Shown one piece after another: positions 1-9,300 of a stretch of 64,000 nt of DNA. The stretch spans positions 62,001 to 126,000 of the forward strand of contig JAJPKF010000019.1 of NCBI GenBank assembly GCA_021323865.1, read 5' to 3'. A program made the position numbers and the translations under genes. Origin of the DNA: Pseudomonadota bacterium (GTDB lineage Bacteria > Chloroflexota > UBA5177 > JAJPKF01). Every line of letters begins with the position of its first letter. The stretch's first letter is position 1. The notes beneath the pieces were generated by a model. That model did not search any database. It was given only the letters and a program-made list of their open reading frames with translations, and was not told the origin of the DNA.

Positions 1-1278
1 GACGCTCCCCCTCATGACATCGGCGTGGAGGAGGCGCTTTCCGCCGCCTGCGCCCACGACTTGACCATTGTCCACACCAGCACGCCAACGCTGCGCAACG
101 ACATCAAGTTCGTCAAAGAGCTCAAAGCACGGAAGCCCGAGGCCTTGGTGGGCTTCGTCGGGGCCCATGTTGCTGTTCTCCCTGAGCAGACCTTGGGCGC
201 CTGCGCCGAGCTGGACTTCGTCACGGGCCGGGAGTTCGACTTCACCATAAAGGAGATTGCCCAAGGCGCCGACCTGAAGGACGTCTTGGGCATAACCTAT
301 TGGGACCGAGGCAAAAAGGAAATAGTTCGGAACCCGGAACGGCCCCTGATCCAAAACATGGACGAGCTGCCGTTTGTGGTGGACGTGTACCATCGCAATC
401 TGGACATCGAGAAGTACTACATCGGCTACCTCCAGCACCCCTACGTATCCCTGTACACCGGCCGCGGTTGTTACTCACGCTGTATCTTCTGTCTCTGGCC
501 TCAGACGATCGGTGGTCATACCTATCGCGTGCGCAGCCCTGAGCACGTGTACGAGGAGATGAAGCGCGCGACGCAGCTCTTCCCCAACGTCAAGGAATTC
601 TTCTTTGACGATGACACCTTCACGGACAACCGGCCAAGGGTCGAGGAGATTGCCAGGAGGTTGAAGCCTCTGGGGATCACGTGGTCCTGTAATGCTAAGG
701 CCAATGTCCCCTATGAGACGCTCAAGGTGATGCGGGAGAACGGCTTACGTTTGCTCCTGGTCGGCTTCGAGTCCGGCAACCAGGACATTCTGAATGGGAT
801 ACGGAAGGGCATCCGAGTCGACCGCGCCCGGGAGTTTGTCAAGAACTGCAAGAAACTGGGAATTCGTATCCACGGCACATTCATCCTCGGTTTGCCCGGC
901 GAAACACGCCAAACCATGCGAGAGACCATGGAATACGCCCGAGAGCTGGATGTGGACACGATTCAGGTTTCACTCGCAGCACCCTATCCCGGCACCGAGC
1001 TCTATGCGCGGGCTCTCCAGAATGGCTGGCTCAAGCAGGACGCTTTGGTGGACGAGCACGGAATCCAAGACGCAACCATCGAATATCCGGACCTGTCGCG
1101 ACAGGAGATCTTCGAGGGGGTGGAGCAGTTCTACCGCCGCTTCTATATGCGGCCGGCCCCGATCCTGCGGATCGTCAAGGACATGGTGCATGATCGCGAT
1201 GAGGCTGCCCGGCGCCTGCGTGAGGGATACGAATTTCTGAAGTTCTTCATGGAGCGGCGCGAAGCAGCCGCCTCTTAG
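1..1278 (+). CDS. hpnJ: HpnJ-like cobalamin-binding radical SAM protein (5' end outside window)
   Basis: The reading frame is open to the first base (DAPPHDIGVEEALS...), so the track's GTG start at 25 is internal and roughly 50 N-terminal residues are missing. The visible N-terminal part fits the end of a B12-binding Rossmann domain. It is followed by a radical SAM core whose [4Fe-4S] motif is GCYSRCIFC (CxxxCxxC), then GFESGNQDIL and GTFILGLPGET, which are typical of this superfamily. The whole matches the hopanoid-associated HpnJ family, which in characterised bacteria acts in making the cyclitol ether head group of bacteriohopanetetrol. The enzyme would need SAM, an iron-sulfur cluster and cobalamin. 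An ACT-domain gene follows 16 bases downstream. The family assignment is from memory of the motif pattern; other B12-radical SAM families are possible. Confidence 0.75.
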   Translation, partial: DAPPHDIGVEEALSAACAHDLTIVHTSTPTLRNDIKFVKELKARKPEALVGFVGAHVAVLPEQTLGACAELDFVTGREFDFTIKEIAQGADLKDVLGITYWDRGKKEIVRNPERPLIQNMDELPFVVDVYHRNLDIEKYYIGYLQHPYVSLYTGRGCYSRCIFCLWPQTIGGHTYRVRSPEHVYEEMKRATQLFPNVKEFFFDDDTFTDNRPRVEEIARRLKPLGITWSCNAKANVPYETLKVMRENGLRLLLVGFESGNQDILNGIRKGIRVDRAREFVKNCKKLGIRIHGTFILGLPGETRQTMRETMEYARELDVDTIQVSLAAPYPGTELYARALQNGWLKQDALVDEHGIQDATIEYPDLSRQEIFEGVEQFYRRFYMRPAPILRIVKDMVHDRDEAARRLREGYEFLKFFMERREAAAS

Positions 1279-1294
1279 GCGCCGGCCTGGGACG

Positions 1295-1666
1295 ATGACC
1301 ACCAATCTCACTCTGATCGTCGAGAACCGGCCTGGCGCCCTGGCCAATGTCTGCGATGCCATGGGCAGAGCGGGCGTGAACATCGAGGGCATCTGCTGCT
1401 TCGAGTCGCAGGGCATTGCGATCGTCCATCTGGCAGTGGAGAACGTGGCAGCGGCGCGGCGAGAGGCGGAGCACATTGGGCTGAGGGTGTACGAGGAGCG
1501 GCCGGTCGCCGTTATCGATCTTGAGGATCACCCCGGAGCCGCCGCAGAGGCACTCCGGCGGCTGGCAAATGCCCACATCAATGTGGACCTCGCCTACCTG
1601 GCAACGAGAACACGTATGGTCATCGGCACCAGTGAGGTGGAGAAGGCTCGGGCCGTTCTTCGATAG
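1295..1666 (+). CDS. tandem ACT-domain protein
   Basis: This 123-residue protein consists of two ACT-like halves. Residues 1-65 (LTLIVENRPGALANVCDAMGRAGVNIEG) carry the classic ACT pattern of a beta strand, a PG turn and a helix. Residues 70-123 (VAVIDLEDHPGAAAEALRRLANAHINVD) repeat it. Such stand-alone tandem ACT proteins bind amino acids or other small ligands and are usually regulatory; no catalytic domain is present. It lies 16 bases behind the hpnJ-like gene and is probably cotranscribed, but nothing links it functionally to hopanoids. The ligand cannot be told from sequence. The start ATG at 1295 follows GGGACG, a weak ribosome-binding site. Confidence 0.8.
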   Translation: MTTNLTLIVENRPGALANVCDAMGRAGVNIEGICCFESQGIAIVHLAVENVAAARREAEHIGLRVYEERPVAVIDLEDHPGAAAEALRRLANAHINVDLAYLATRTRMVIGTSEVEKARAVLR

Positions 1667-1850
1667 GGGAACGGGCTCGCCGTCTTTGGTAAATCCAGTG
1701 GGCTCGCCGGAGCCCCGAAGGGTTCCGGACAGCTTTTTCTGTGGCACACACTGTGCATTTGGCGGCTGAAATCCCGGGTACATGCCGCCGGCCGAAGCTT
1801 CGCCGACGGCCGAGATTCACTGTACCTAACGGCAGAAAGGAGAAGAGAGG

Positions 1851-2831
1851 ATGCACATCGACGAGTTTGCCGTAAGCCGCCGAAGAGCACTGTTGACCGG
1901 AGCCGGCGTCATGGCCGGTTTGGCCGGTCTCGGCGGTTCCCCGGCAGTGAGCTTCGCCGAACACGAGGACCGGAAGCATAAGGCGAAACTCCCGGTGAAA
2001 GAGATCGAGGCGATCCTTCACATGAAGGGAAAGATGGAGAAGGGTGTCCTCAGCATTAACCTCGACCGGGAAGACCTCACGGTGACCGGGCCGATGGGCG
2101 TGCCGTTCAAGCCATCGTTCGAGCTGGTCCACGAGTTCTACTTCCAGGCCTTGGGTCCCAACCGTGCCATCCTGAACGCCGAGTTCACGTTCACACAGAG
2201 CGAACGACAAAAAACGTTGGAAACCATCATCGCCAGTGGGCTAATCATTCAGGCACAGCATCAGCATTTCATCGGTGAGAGCCCCCAAACCTGGCACTAT
2301 CATTTCCGCGGGGTCGGTGATCCTCGACATTTGGCGCACGCCTGTGTGAATGTCATCAAATCCACCGGCACGCCCTTCCCGCAGACGGCACCGTCCAATC
2401 CCAAGACGCCACTGCCCGTGACTGAGATTGCCCGCATCCTGCGGGGCACGGCCGACGTCGCCTCCGCGGGCGTGGTCAACGTGACGGTGGACCGCCGAGA
2501 TCACATTAAGCTTGGCGGGCATCACATCAGCCCCGATCTGAATATTGCGCAGACAATCGCCTTCGAGCCCCTCGACAGCAGTGGGAAGATGGCAGCCGCC
2601 GCACCGGACTACGCGATGACTTCCAAAGAAGTGCAGAGAACGCTACGCCGGGGGATTCTCGAAGGCTTCCAGGTTCACTGTCTATACAACCAGGAGACAG
2701 CCGAGAAGCCTCAGCTCTTCTTTTCGCACCAGCTGGCGGTTGGCGCGCCACTCGACCTTGCCCGGCGTATCAGGCGCGTTATCAACGAGACCAACAGCGA
2801 GGGGAGCCCTCACCGGCACGGGCAGGACTAG
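1851..2831 (+). CDS. Tat-exported protein with two DUF1259 (LppY/LpqO-like) domains
   Basis: The N-terminus has a twin-arginine leader (SRRRALLTGAGVMAGLAGLGG, cleavage expected near residue 38), so the protein is predicted to be exported folded. The mature part contains two copies of a DUF1259-like domain. Copy 1 (about 42-180) begins LPVKEIEAIL and ends with the family's histidine-rich QHQHFIGESP...HYHFRGVGD stretch. Copy 2 (about 190-315) begins LPVTEIARIL and ends VHCLYNQETAEKPQLFFSHQ, keeping only part of the histidine pattern. Function of the family is unknown. The start is supported by AGAAAGGAGAAGAGAGG just upstream of ATG 1851. A strong hairpin lies 21 bases after the stop. Confidence 0.7.
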   Translation: MHIDEFAVSRRRALLTGAGVMAGLAGLGGSPAVSFAEHEDRKHKAKLPVKEIEAILHMKGKMEKGVLSINLDREDLTVTGPMGVPFKPSFELVHEFYFQALGPNRAILNAEFTFTQSERQKTLETIIASGLIIQAQHQHFIGESPQTWHYHFRGVGDPRHLAHACVNVIKSTGTPFPQTAPSNPKTPLPVTEIARILRGTADVASAGVVNVTVDRRDHIKLGGHHISPDLNIAQTIAFEPLDSSGKMAAAAPDYAMTSKEVQRTLRRGILEGFQVHCLYNQETAEKPQLFFSHQLAVGAPLDLARRIRRVINETNSEGSPHRHGQD

Positions 2832-2851
2832 CTTCTGGCGCATCCTCCATT

Positions 2852-2882
2852 GAGGGGTCGGTCTGCCGAGGATCGGCCCCTC
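2852..2882 (+). terminator. hairpin downstream of the DUF1259 gene
   Basis: Twelve-base arms, GAGGGGTCGGTC and GATCGGCCCCTC, pair with two G-T wobbles around a 7-base loop, starting 20 bases after the stop codon. There is no clear T tract behind it, so termination is plausible but not certain. Confidence 0.5.
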
Positions 2883-2972
2883 TCCGATCCGTTCGCGGGT
2901 CGCAGATCACCCTTCGAGGTACATAACCTGCTTGGGCTGTTTACTCTCCTTGGAGACAGGCTACTGTAGGGC

Positions 2973-3836
2973 ATGGATTCGCGCGCCTACCTTGAGCACC
3001 TGACCGAAACCGATGTCGCGGTCCTTGTGGAGGTTTCCCACACCGAGACCGTGGCCGGACTTCACACCTTCCTGGATGAAGACAACCTTCGGCTCCGCGA
3101 CCTGCTGGCCAGTGACGCACTCTACGACGAGCTCTTCGGCTCGGGACAACATGAGGCGTTCCTGCGGGCCTCTCCCTTTCTGATCTTCGCCGTGCTCATC
3201 AGCCGGGCGCATGCAGATTTGGGGGAGACATCTTTCGTTGAGGAATGGGTTTCGCCCCTGCGGCGTGTGCCGGTCTTCGAGGTGACACCGCTAAGACAGT
3301 TCTCGGCCGACCTCGCCCACCAGCTGTTTCTGGCAGAGCTGCTTGCCTCCTACACCCGCGTGGCCAGCGGCAGCTTCTGGGTCCACACTCCTCGCGGCTG
3401 GCAGCGACGACGATACAGTGAGCTTGATCTCATGCGTCTGGTTGAGATGCTGAACATCGTCCCCGAGGCACAAAGGGCGGGCGTATTGCGCCGTCTCGGT
3501 GACCTGACGCTGTTTCTGACGGGGGTGTTTCCGGATTTCGCAGGGTCCCGGATGTTCCGGCCGTCATACAAGAAGCGCCTTCAATCGGCGGTCATGTCGG
3601 ATGAGCGGCCGCATGAAGAGGAGGTTTCGGGGCTGGACTTCCTGGAGCTCATTGGGCGTGCCTCCTACCACCAGGCCAGTCTGGTGGCCGAGCGGGCATC
3701 GGGCTCGTCCGGCGCTCTCCGCGACATGGTGGGTGGCTTCGGACAGGCGAGACGGGTTTTGAATTTCGTTACCGACCGATATCTCTTTTCGTTCCGCGAG
3801 CAGTGGTTCGGTCTGGGTCACCGATCTGACGGGTAA
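2973..3836 (+). CDS. hypothetical protein, 287 aa
   Basis: I do not recognise this protein. It is a mostly helical, soluble-looking sequence with no signal peptide or membrane segment. Landmarks are LRDLLASDALYDELFG, SPFLIFAVLISRAHADL, WVHTPRGWQRRRYSELD and LRRLGDLTLFLTGVFPDF, which read like a conserved globular helical domain rather than a shadow frame. The frame has normal codon use. No ribosome-binding site sits at the usual distance from ATG 2973. Instead a -10-like TACTGT lies 5 bases before the ATG, which would give a leaderless transcript. The next gene is convergent. Confidence 0.65.
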   Translation: MDSRAYLEHLTETDVAVLVEVSHTETVAGLHTFLDEDNLRLRDLLASDALYDELFGSGQHEAFLRASPFLIFAVLISRAHADLGETSFVEEWVSPLRRVPVFEVTPLRQFSADLAHQLFLAELLASYTRVASGSFWVHTPRGWQRRRYSELDLMRLVEMLNIVPEAQRAGVLRRLGDLTLFLTGVFPDFAGSRMFRPSYKKRLQSAVMSDERPHEEEVSGLDFLELIGRASYHQASLVAERASGSSGALRDMVGGFGQARRVLNFVTDRYLFSFREQWFGLGHRSDG

Positions 3837-3851
3837 CCCAGCCGAGGGCGG

Positions 3852-4802
3852 CTACGACCCCGAAGGACGCTGCGTCGGCGCAATCCGATCAATCTCGGCG
3901 AGCTCTTCGGGGCTGGCCTTCCAGAGACCGGCCTGCACGTTATCCCTGACCTGTTCGGGCTTGGTGGCTCCGGCGATCACGGAAGCAATCTGGGGCTGGG
4001 CAGCCAGGCCGCCGATGGCAATCTGCAGCAGGCTTAGCCCCCGCTCCCGACCGAGCGCTTCGAGCTGCTCCACGATCTCGAAGTTCCGTTCGTTCACGAA
4101 GCGGTTGGTCGAGGCGCCCGCCAGCCGGCTTCCCTCAGGGGCAGGTTGATCACGGCGATATTTGCCCGTGAGGATGCCGCTCGCCAGCGGAAAGTAGGGG
4201 AGAACGCCGACGCCGAATCGAGCGCAGGCGGGAACCACCTCCCGCTCGACCGATCGTTCCAATAGGCTGTAATGGTTCTGAGCCGAGATAAAGGAGGCAA
4301 ACCCTCCCGTTCGCGAAAGCCAGGCGGCGTCGGCAATCTGCCAGCCGGAGAAGTTGGAGGAGCCGATGTACAGCACCTTTCCTTCGCGAACCAGGTCGTT
4401 CAAGGTGGAGAGCGTCTCCTGGATGGGCGTCGACGGATCAGGACTGTGCATCTGATACAGATCGATGTAGTCCGTGCCCAGTCGTTTGAGGCTGGCCTCC
4501 ACCGCCCGGCGGATATAGCGCCGGGAGCCGCCCTCGTGATATGGGCCCTTGCCCATCGGGCTGCGGAACTTCGTGGCGATGACGACATCATTTCGACGTC
4601 CCTTGAGCGCTGCCCCCAGATAGCTCTCGCTCTCACCTGAGCCATAGACGTCGGCGGTGTCAAACAGCGTGATTCCCTGATCGATGGCCGCGTCGACGAC
4701 CCGCTTGGTCGCGGCCGCGTCGAGTCGGCGTCCGAAGTTGTTGCAGCCCAGACCGACGACGGATACCTGCAAGCCTGAATCGCCCACTGTCCGAAATTCC
4801 AT
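3852..4802 (-). CDS. aldo/keto reductase
   Basis: This is a 316-residue protein of the aldo/keto reductase superfamily (TIM barrel, NADPH-dependent reduction of carbonyls). Family landmarks in order are GLGCNNFGRRLD near the N-terminus, the catalytic Asp and Tyr in LFDTADVYGSGESE (about 45-58), the catalytic Lys in VVIATKFRSPMG (about 74), and the active-site His in YQMHSPDP (about 117). GVLPYFPLASGILTGKYR belongs to the cofactor side. The substrate is not predictable. ATG 4802 is preceded by GGAGGTTGGG, a good Shine-Dalgarno. It is divergent from the NDH-2-like gene, with about 150 bases between them. Confidence 0.88.
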   Translation of the reverse strand: MEFRTVGDSGLQVSVVGLGCNNFGRRLDAAATKRVVDAAIDQGITLFDTADVYGSGESESYLGAALKGRRNDVVIATKFRSPMGKGPYHEGGSRRYIRRAVEASLKRLGTDYIDLYQMHSPDPSTPIQETLSTLNDLVREGKVLYIGSSNFSGWQIADAAWLSRTGGFASFISAQNHYSLLERSVEREVVPACARFGVGVLPYFPLASGILTGKYRRDQPAPEGSRLAGASTNRFVNERNFEIVEQLEALGRERGLSLLQIAIGGLAAQPQIASVIAGATKPEQVRDNVQAGLWKASPEELAEIDRIAPTQRPSGS

Positions 4803-4952
4803 CCCAACCTCCGACCCATGCTACCGACCGGCCCAGGGCATCGAGCGGGTGCGGGAGGGTCCGAACCGATCGATGCTTAGAGAGCCGAGCCTACCGACTC
4901 CGGCTGACAATGAAATGCCGTCCAATCGAGATATTGGGGGATCGGAGAGCTG

Positions 4953-6137
4953 ATGGAAAGCGAACAGCGGATTGTCATCGCTGGAGCGGGTTATGCCGGC
5001 CTCCACGTTGCTCAGCGACTCAGCTCCCTGCCTCCCGCCTACGCCGTGGATCTGCTCGATCGCCACGACTACCACCAGCTGCTGACGGAGCTTCCCCAGG
5101 TTGCATCCGGCGTTCGAGCGGAGCAGCAGGTGCAGATCGACCTCAAGGCCGTCCTTCCGAAACAGGTCCGATTCCGGCGTTCCCAGATCGAGAGGTTCAA
5201 TCTTGCTGACCATCAGGTCATCACGAAAGATGGCCCGATAGGGTATTGGAGACTGGTTCTTGCCCTGGGGAGCCGGCCCAACGACTTCGACATCCCAGGG
5301 CTGGCCGAGCAGGTGTTGTTCATGTGGTCCGCCCAGGATGCGGCGACCATATGGGATCGACTCCAGGAGAACGTGGCCGCCGCGGAGTCGGCGGACAGGG
5401 CAGAGCGGGCTCGACTGTTCACGGTCGTCATTGGGGGAGCGGGAGCAACGGGCGTCGAGCTGGCCGGAGCCTTGGCTGAGACGTTACCTCAGCTCGCGCG
5501 GATGAAAGGGCTGGATCCGGGACTGTCAAGAGTCGTCTTGGTTGAGGCGGGACACACCATCCTTGCCGGCTCCTCTCCCCGCCTGATCGCGAAAGCCGAA
5601 CACATTCTCGGCCGGCTGGGAGTGGAAACCCATACGAACTCTCCCATCAAAGCCGCTACCGAACAGGGTTTCGAGCTGGGAGGTGGTCGGCGGATCTCCG
5701 GAGGCACGTATATCTGGGCCGGAGGAGTGAAGGCCTCGCCACTCACGGCAGGCATCGGACTGGAGGTCGGGTACAACGGCCGCGTGAAAGTGGATCGGTT
5801 TCTTCGCGCGGTTGGCCATCCGGAGGTGTATGTGGCGGGCGACTTGGCCTCGGTTGTGGATCTGGAGTCAGGTCTTGTGCTTCCGCCCTTGGCGCAGATT
5901 GCACTTGACGAAGCCGATGTCGTGGCCGGGAATCTGGGCGCCGAAACCCGAAACAAGGAGCTGCGACCCTTCATCTTCCACAGCAAGGGGATCGCCGTCA
6001 GTGTGGGAGCCCGAAGAGGCGTGGCTGAGGTGGCCGGCGTGACCCTTGGAGGTCGCTCGGCCCGTCTCCTGAAGGAGGCGATCGAGTGGGAATACCGCCA
6101 ATCCGTCAAGCACCTACGGGGTTGGAGCGCTGCTTAG
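4953..6137 (+). CDS. NAD(P)/FAD-dependent oxidoreductase, type II NADH dehydrogenase-like
   Basis: At 394 residues this has the two-dinucleotide-binding-domain architecture of NDH-2 and sulfide:quinone reductase-type flavoproteins. The FAD site is IVIAGAGYAGLHVAQRL at the N-terminus, followed by DLLDRHDYHQLLTELPQVASG, which is typical of NDH-2. The NAD site is VIGGAGATGVELAGAL (about 155-170), and the late FAD contact is EVYVAGDLASV (about 290). No CxxC redox pair is seen, arguing against thioredoxin-reductase types. It would pass electrons from NADH to quinone at the membrane face. Start ATG 4953 follows GGAGAG. A small membrane-protein gene follows at 6171 and may be cotranscribed. Confidence 0.82.
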   Translation: MESEQRIVIAGAGYAGLHVAQRLSSLPPAYAVDLLDRHDYHQLLTELPQVASGVRAEQQVQIDLKAVLPKQVRFRRSQIERFNLADHQVITKDGPIGYWRLVLALGSRPNDFDIPGLAEQVLFMWSAQDAATIWDRLQENVAAAESADRAERARLFTVVIGGAGATGVELAGALAETLPQLARMKGLDPGLSRVVLVEAGHTILAGSSPRLIAKAEHILGRLGVETHTNSPIKAATEQGFELGGGRRISGGTYIWAGGVKASPLTAGIGLEVGYNGRVKVDRFLRAVGHPEVYVAGDLASVVDLESGLVLPPLAQIALDEADVVAGNLGAETRNKELRPFIFHSKGIAVSVGARRGVAEVAGVTLGGRSARLLKEAIEWEYRQSVKHLRGWSAA

Positions 6138-6170
6138 ACTTCGGGTGTCACTATGGCTGGGAGGTATGAC

Positions 6171-6389
6171 ATGGTTCGATTTCTGATTTCGATTCTGCTT
6201 TCTGTCGGTGTGTCTGTAGCGGCGACGCTCCTGCTGCGGGCAGCCCTGAACCCGGCCGCGGCCGATACCGACGGCGAGGGGGAGCCGCGGCGGACGCCGT
6301 CCAGCATCAGTCCAACGACCGTGGTCGTGTTTGTGCCGATCATTGCCGGGAACGGCCGATTCGGAGGCAAGAAAGACCGCGACCGCTAA
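6171..6389 (+). CDS. small single-span membrane protein
   Basis: The track starts at 6153, but ATG 6171 has the better ribosome-binding site (GGGAGG, 6-base spacing), giving a 72-residue protein. It has one hydrophobic segment, FLISILLSVGVSVAATLLLRAAL, then an acidic/basic hydrophilic stretch (DTDGEGEPRRTPS), a second moderately hydrophobic strand (TTVVVFVPIIAG) and a basic tail, GGKKDRDR. No family is recognised. It follows the NDH-2-like gene by 33 bases and could be a membrane partner of it, though that is only positional inference. It converges with the beta-helix gene, with just 3 bases between stops. Confidence 0.55.
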   Translation: MVRFLISILLSVGVSVAATLLLRAALNPAAADTDGEGEPRRTPSSISPTTVVVFVPIIAGNGRFGGKKDRDR

Positions 6390-6392
6390 GCG

Positions 6393-9300
6393 CTACCGCA
6401 GTCGCGAGTGATAGTGCGGCTGGGGCACGTGGCCAAAGACCCGCTTGGCAAACCGCTTCCAGTGAACCCCCGAGTGATGGCAGCTGAAGCACAATGGCGA
6501 CTGTTTGCGACGTGGTCCCGCGGTGTTTGATGCTACCTGGGCATCGTAGGCGAACCCGGACGTCTCGAAGTAGCCACTGCCGTCTGGAACCGCCAGGGAC
6601 GAAGTCGCCGTCACGTCGTTTCCGGCACTGACTTCGGAACCCGGATTAAAACTCCAATTTCCGTTGGAGTCCGCCGCCGCGGTTCCCAAGTAAGACCATC
6701 CCTCGCCGTATCCCTGGTCGGAAGCGCCAATGCTGGCTGCAAGGTACAGGTCCACGAGCGCGAAGGGACTGGAGAAGCCACTGATCACGCTGGTATCGGC
6801 GGTACTGATTGAGGGTATCCCCAGGTCGTCGTTGGGACCGAACCCGAAGCAGCTCGAGCCGCCGCTGTAGAAGCAGATGCCGCCCTGACCGTTGGAGGCC
6901 ATGGAGTTGAACCGCATCAACACGTGGACGTCGGAGTCGGACGTCGACTGTCCAACGAGAATGCCGCGGGCTCCATTCAGCCAGATCGAGTTGGTCAAGG
7001 CACTGTCGTACATTGGAGTTTCCCCGCCAACAACCGGCCCGGATAGGGATGCCCGGCGTTCGGCGGCGACATGAAGGGACATGAGTTTGGGCGACTGGCG
7101 TGCGGCGAATCCGGTTTCGAACGAGCTGTTGCCGAACACAATTCCATTGCCGGTGTTGGGCGACACATAGCCGACATAGTTGCCATAGATGCCGTCACCG
7201 CTCTCGGAAAGAACATCCACTCCGTCGGCGCCGTTGCCGGCAATCACGTTACCGCCGAAGCCGAATGGTAGACCGCCAACGTTGTTGTTTGATCCGAGAT
7301 ACAGGTAGATCCCCGCAAAGCCGTTGCCGACGTTCACATTCGCATCTGAGGCCGCGTCGACGCCGATCTCATTCCCCAGGATGGCCGAATAGTTGGTGTC
7401 GAGCCCGTCAACTCCGTCGTTGAAGTTCCCGGAGATGACGTTGCCTTCGCCGGTACGGTACCCACCGATGGTGTCGAGGAGGGTGCCATACATGAGGACG
7501 CCGTCGTAGCCGTTCGCGACCGGCGCGGTCCCGGCGGCATCGGTGCCGATGAGGTTTTCCCGTACGATGTTGGAGCCGCCCCCCGAATCCTCGAACCCGT
7601 AGTTGACGTTCCCACTGAGGACATTCGGGTCCACGATGGCCCGGCCGCCGGCCGTGCCGAAGGTGGCCCCCCCGTTGATCTGTACTCCGTTGCCATTGGC
7701 CACTGCGGTGGCTCCGTCGGGCGACAGCCCGATGAAGCTGCCGTCGACGATATCGAAGTAGCCGCCCTTACCGATGTAGACGCCGTTCCCCGAGAACCGG
7801 GTGATGGACAGGCCTTCGGCGCTGTCATAGGGGGCGCCGATTGAAAGCCCGTTTCCGCCTGCCGTCAACTGACCATACAGCCAGATGGTGAGGATCGCGT
7901 TGTCACCCGACGCGAGCACGTTGGCGTTTTGCACGGACTTCGGCTGGCTGTACCCATCGATATAGGTCGAGGGGGCGGTCAGGCTGGGGAGGGCCGTCGT
8001 TGGTTTGATGGCGCAGACTGGCACCGACTTGGTTTGAATGGTCATGTTGGAGCACTGGGCAGCAGGAATCTTAAAGTCGATCTCATCGCCCTGGCCATCG
8101 CTGTTGGCCATCGTGATGGCAGCACGCAGCGAGCAGGCGGACGTCGTGCAGGTGGCATTCGAGTTGGACGTGTTGTTCACGATGAGCTGCTGCCCGACCG
8201 GCACGTCACGGGAAAACGGTGATGTCTGGGCCGGGTAGCCGGACTCGATGTCCGTGGCTGTTGCGACGATGTGCTGTCCGCGGCTCAATGTATGCGCGTA
8301 TTGCGATTTCAGAAGATTCCAGCGGCTAAAGTTGGTGCATGGGGGCGAGCCGCACGTCCCAGCCTGAACGGTCCCGAGCCACGTCAACCCCTCATCGTCG
8401 GAGGCGCTCGGCGCGGAGTATAGCTCGACCGTGTCGCCCGTTTGGGCCTCTCCCGTGATTCGCTGAGTCGTGGCGACAAGGACGAGAGGACAGGGAGTGA
8501 AGTCGTTGGGGTTGTACCCACGGGTGTAGGACGGCCCGTAGGTGCACAGCGCCGGCACGAGGCCGTTTAGGCCGATGCCGCCAAGCTTGTTTGCTGCGAA
8601 GATGTTGCGATTGATAGACACATGAACGGGGTCAATCGAGCTCGAGCCGAGATTGACGCCCCAGCCGGCGTTGTCCGCGATGTAGTTCTGACCGCTTGAG
8701 GACCCCACTACGCCGATGCTGTCGGCGCTCGTATAGTTGCCGGCAAACACGCCGTCGGCAGCATTCGGCATTGCTCGGCCGCCGCTGGTGACGCCGATAT
8801 AGTTGCCCTCGAGCTTGTTGAGAGATCCGGCGCCGCCCAGCAGAACCACACCGTCGGCCCCATTGCCGGAGACGACATTGCCGTCACCGGCCGCAGTCCC
8901 ACCGACCAGATATTCGATGGAGCTGTTCAGCACGACTCCGCCGGCGCCATTGGGGAGTGGAGCATTGTCACCGGCGTCGACGCCGACGTAGTTGCCCTGA
9001 ACCACTCCGCCGATCGGGCCCTCTTGCTGCCCGTTCAAAATGCTGCCAAGGATCCCGTACGTTCGGTTACCGCTGATGAGGTTGCCGGCCCCCGGACCGC
9101 CGATCTGGTCAGGCGCCGGATTGTTGGATGCATCGAGAGCGGTGTCGCTAAAGATCGCCAGCCCGTCGAGATTGGGGATTGGGTTCGTGCCCGTCCGGTC
9201 GGTGCCGATGTAGTTGCCCTGCACCGTGTTTCCGTAGGAGCGGGTCAGCTCGATGCCGTAAGTGTGATTTCCTGAGATCACGTTGCGGCTGGCGGCGGTG

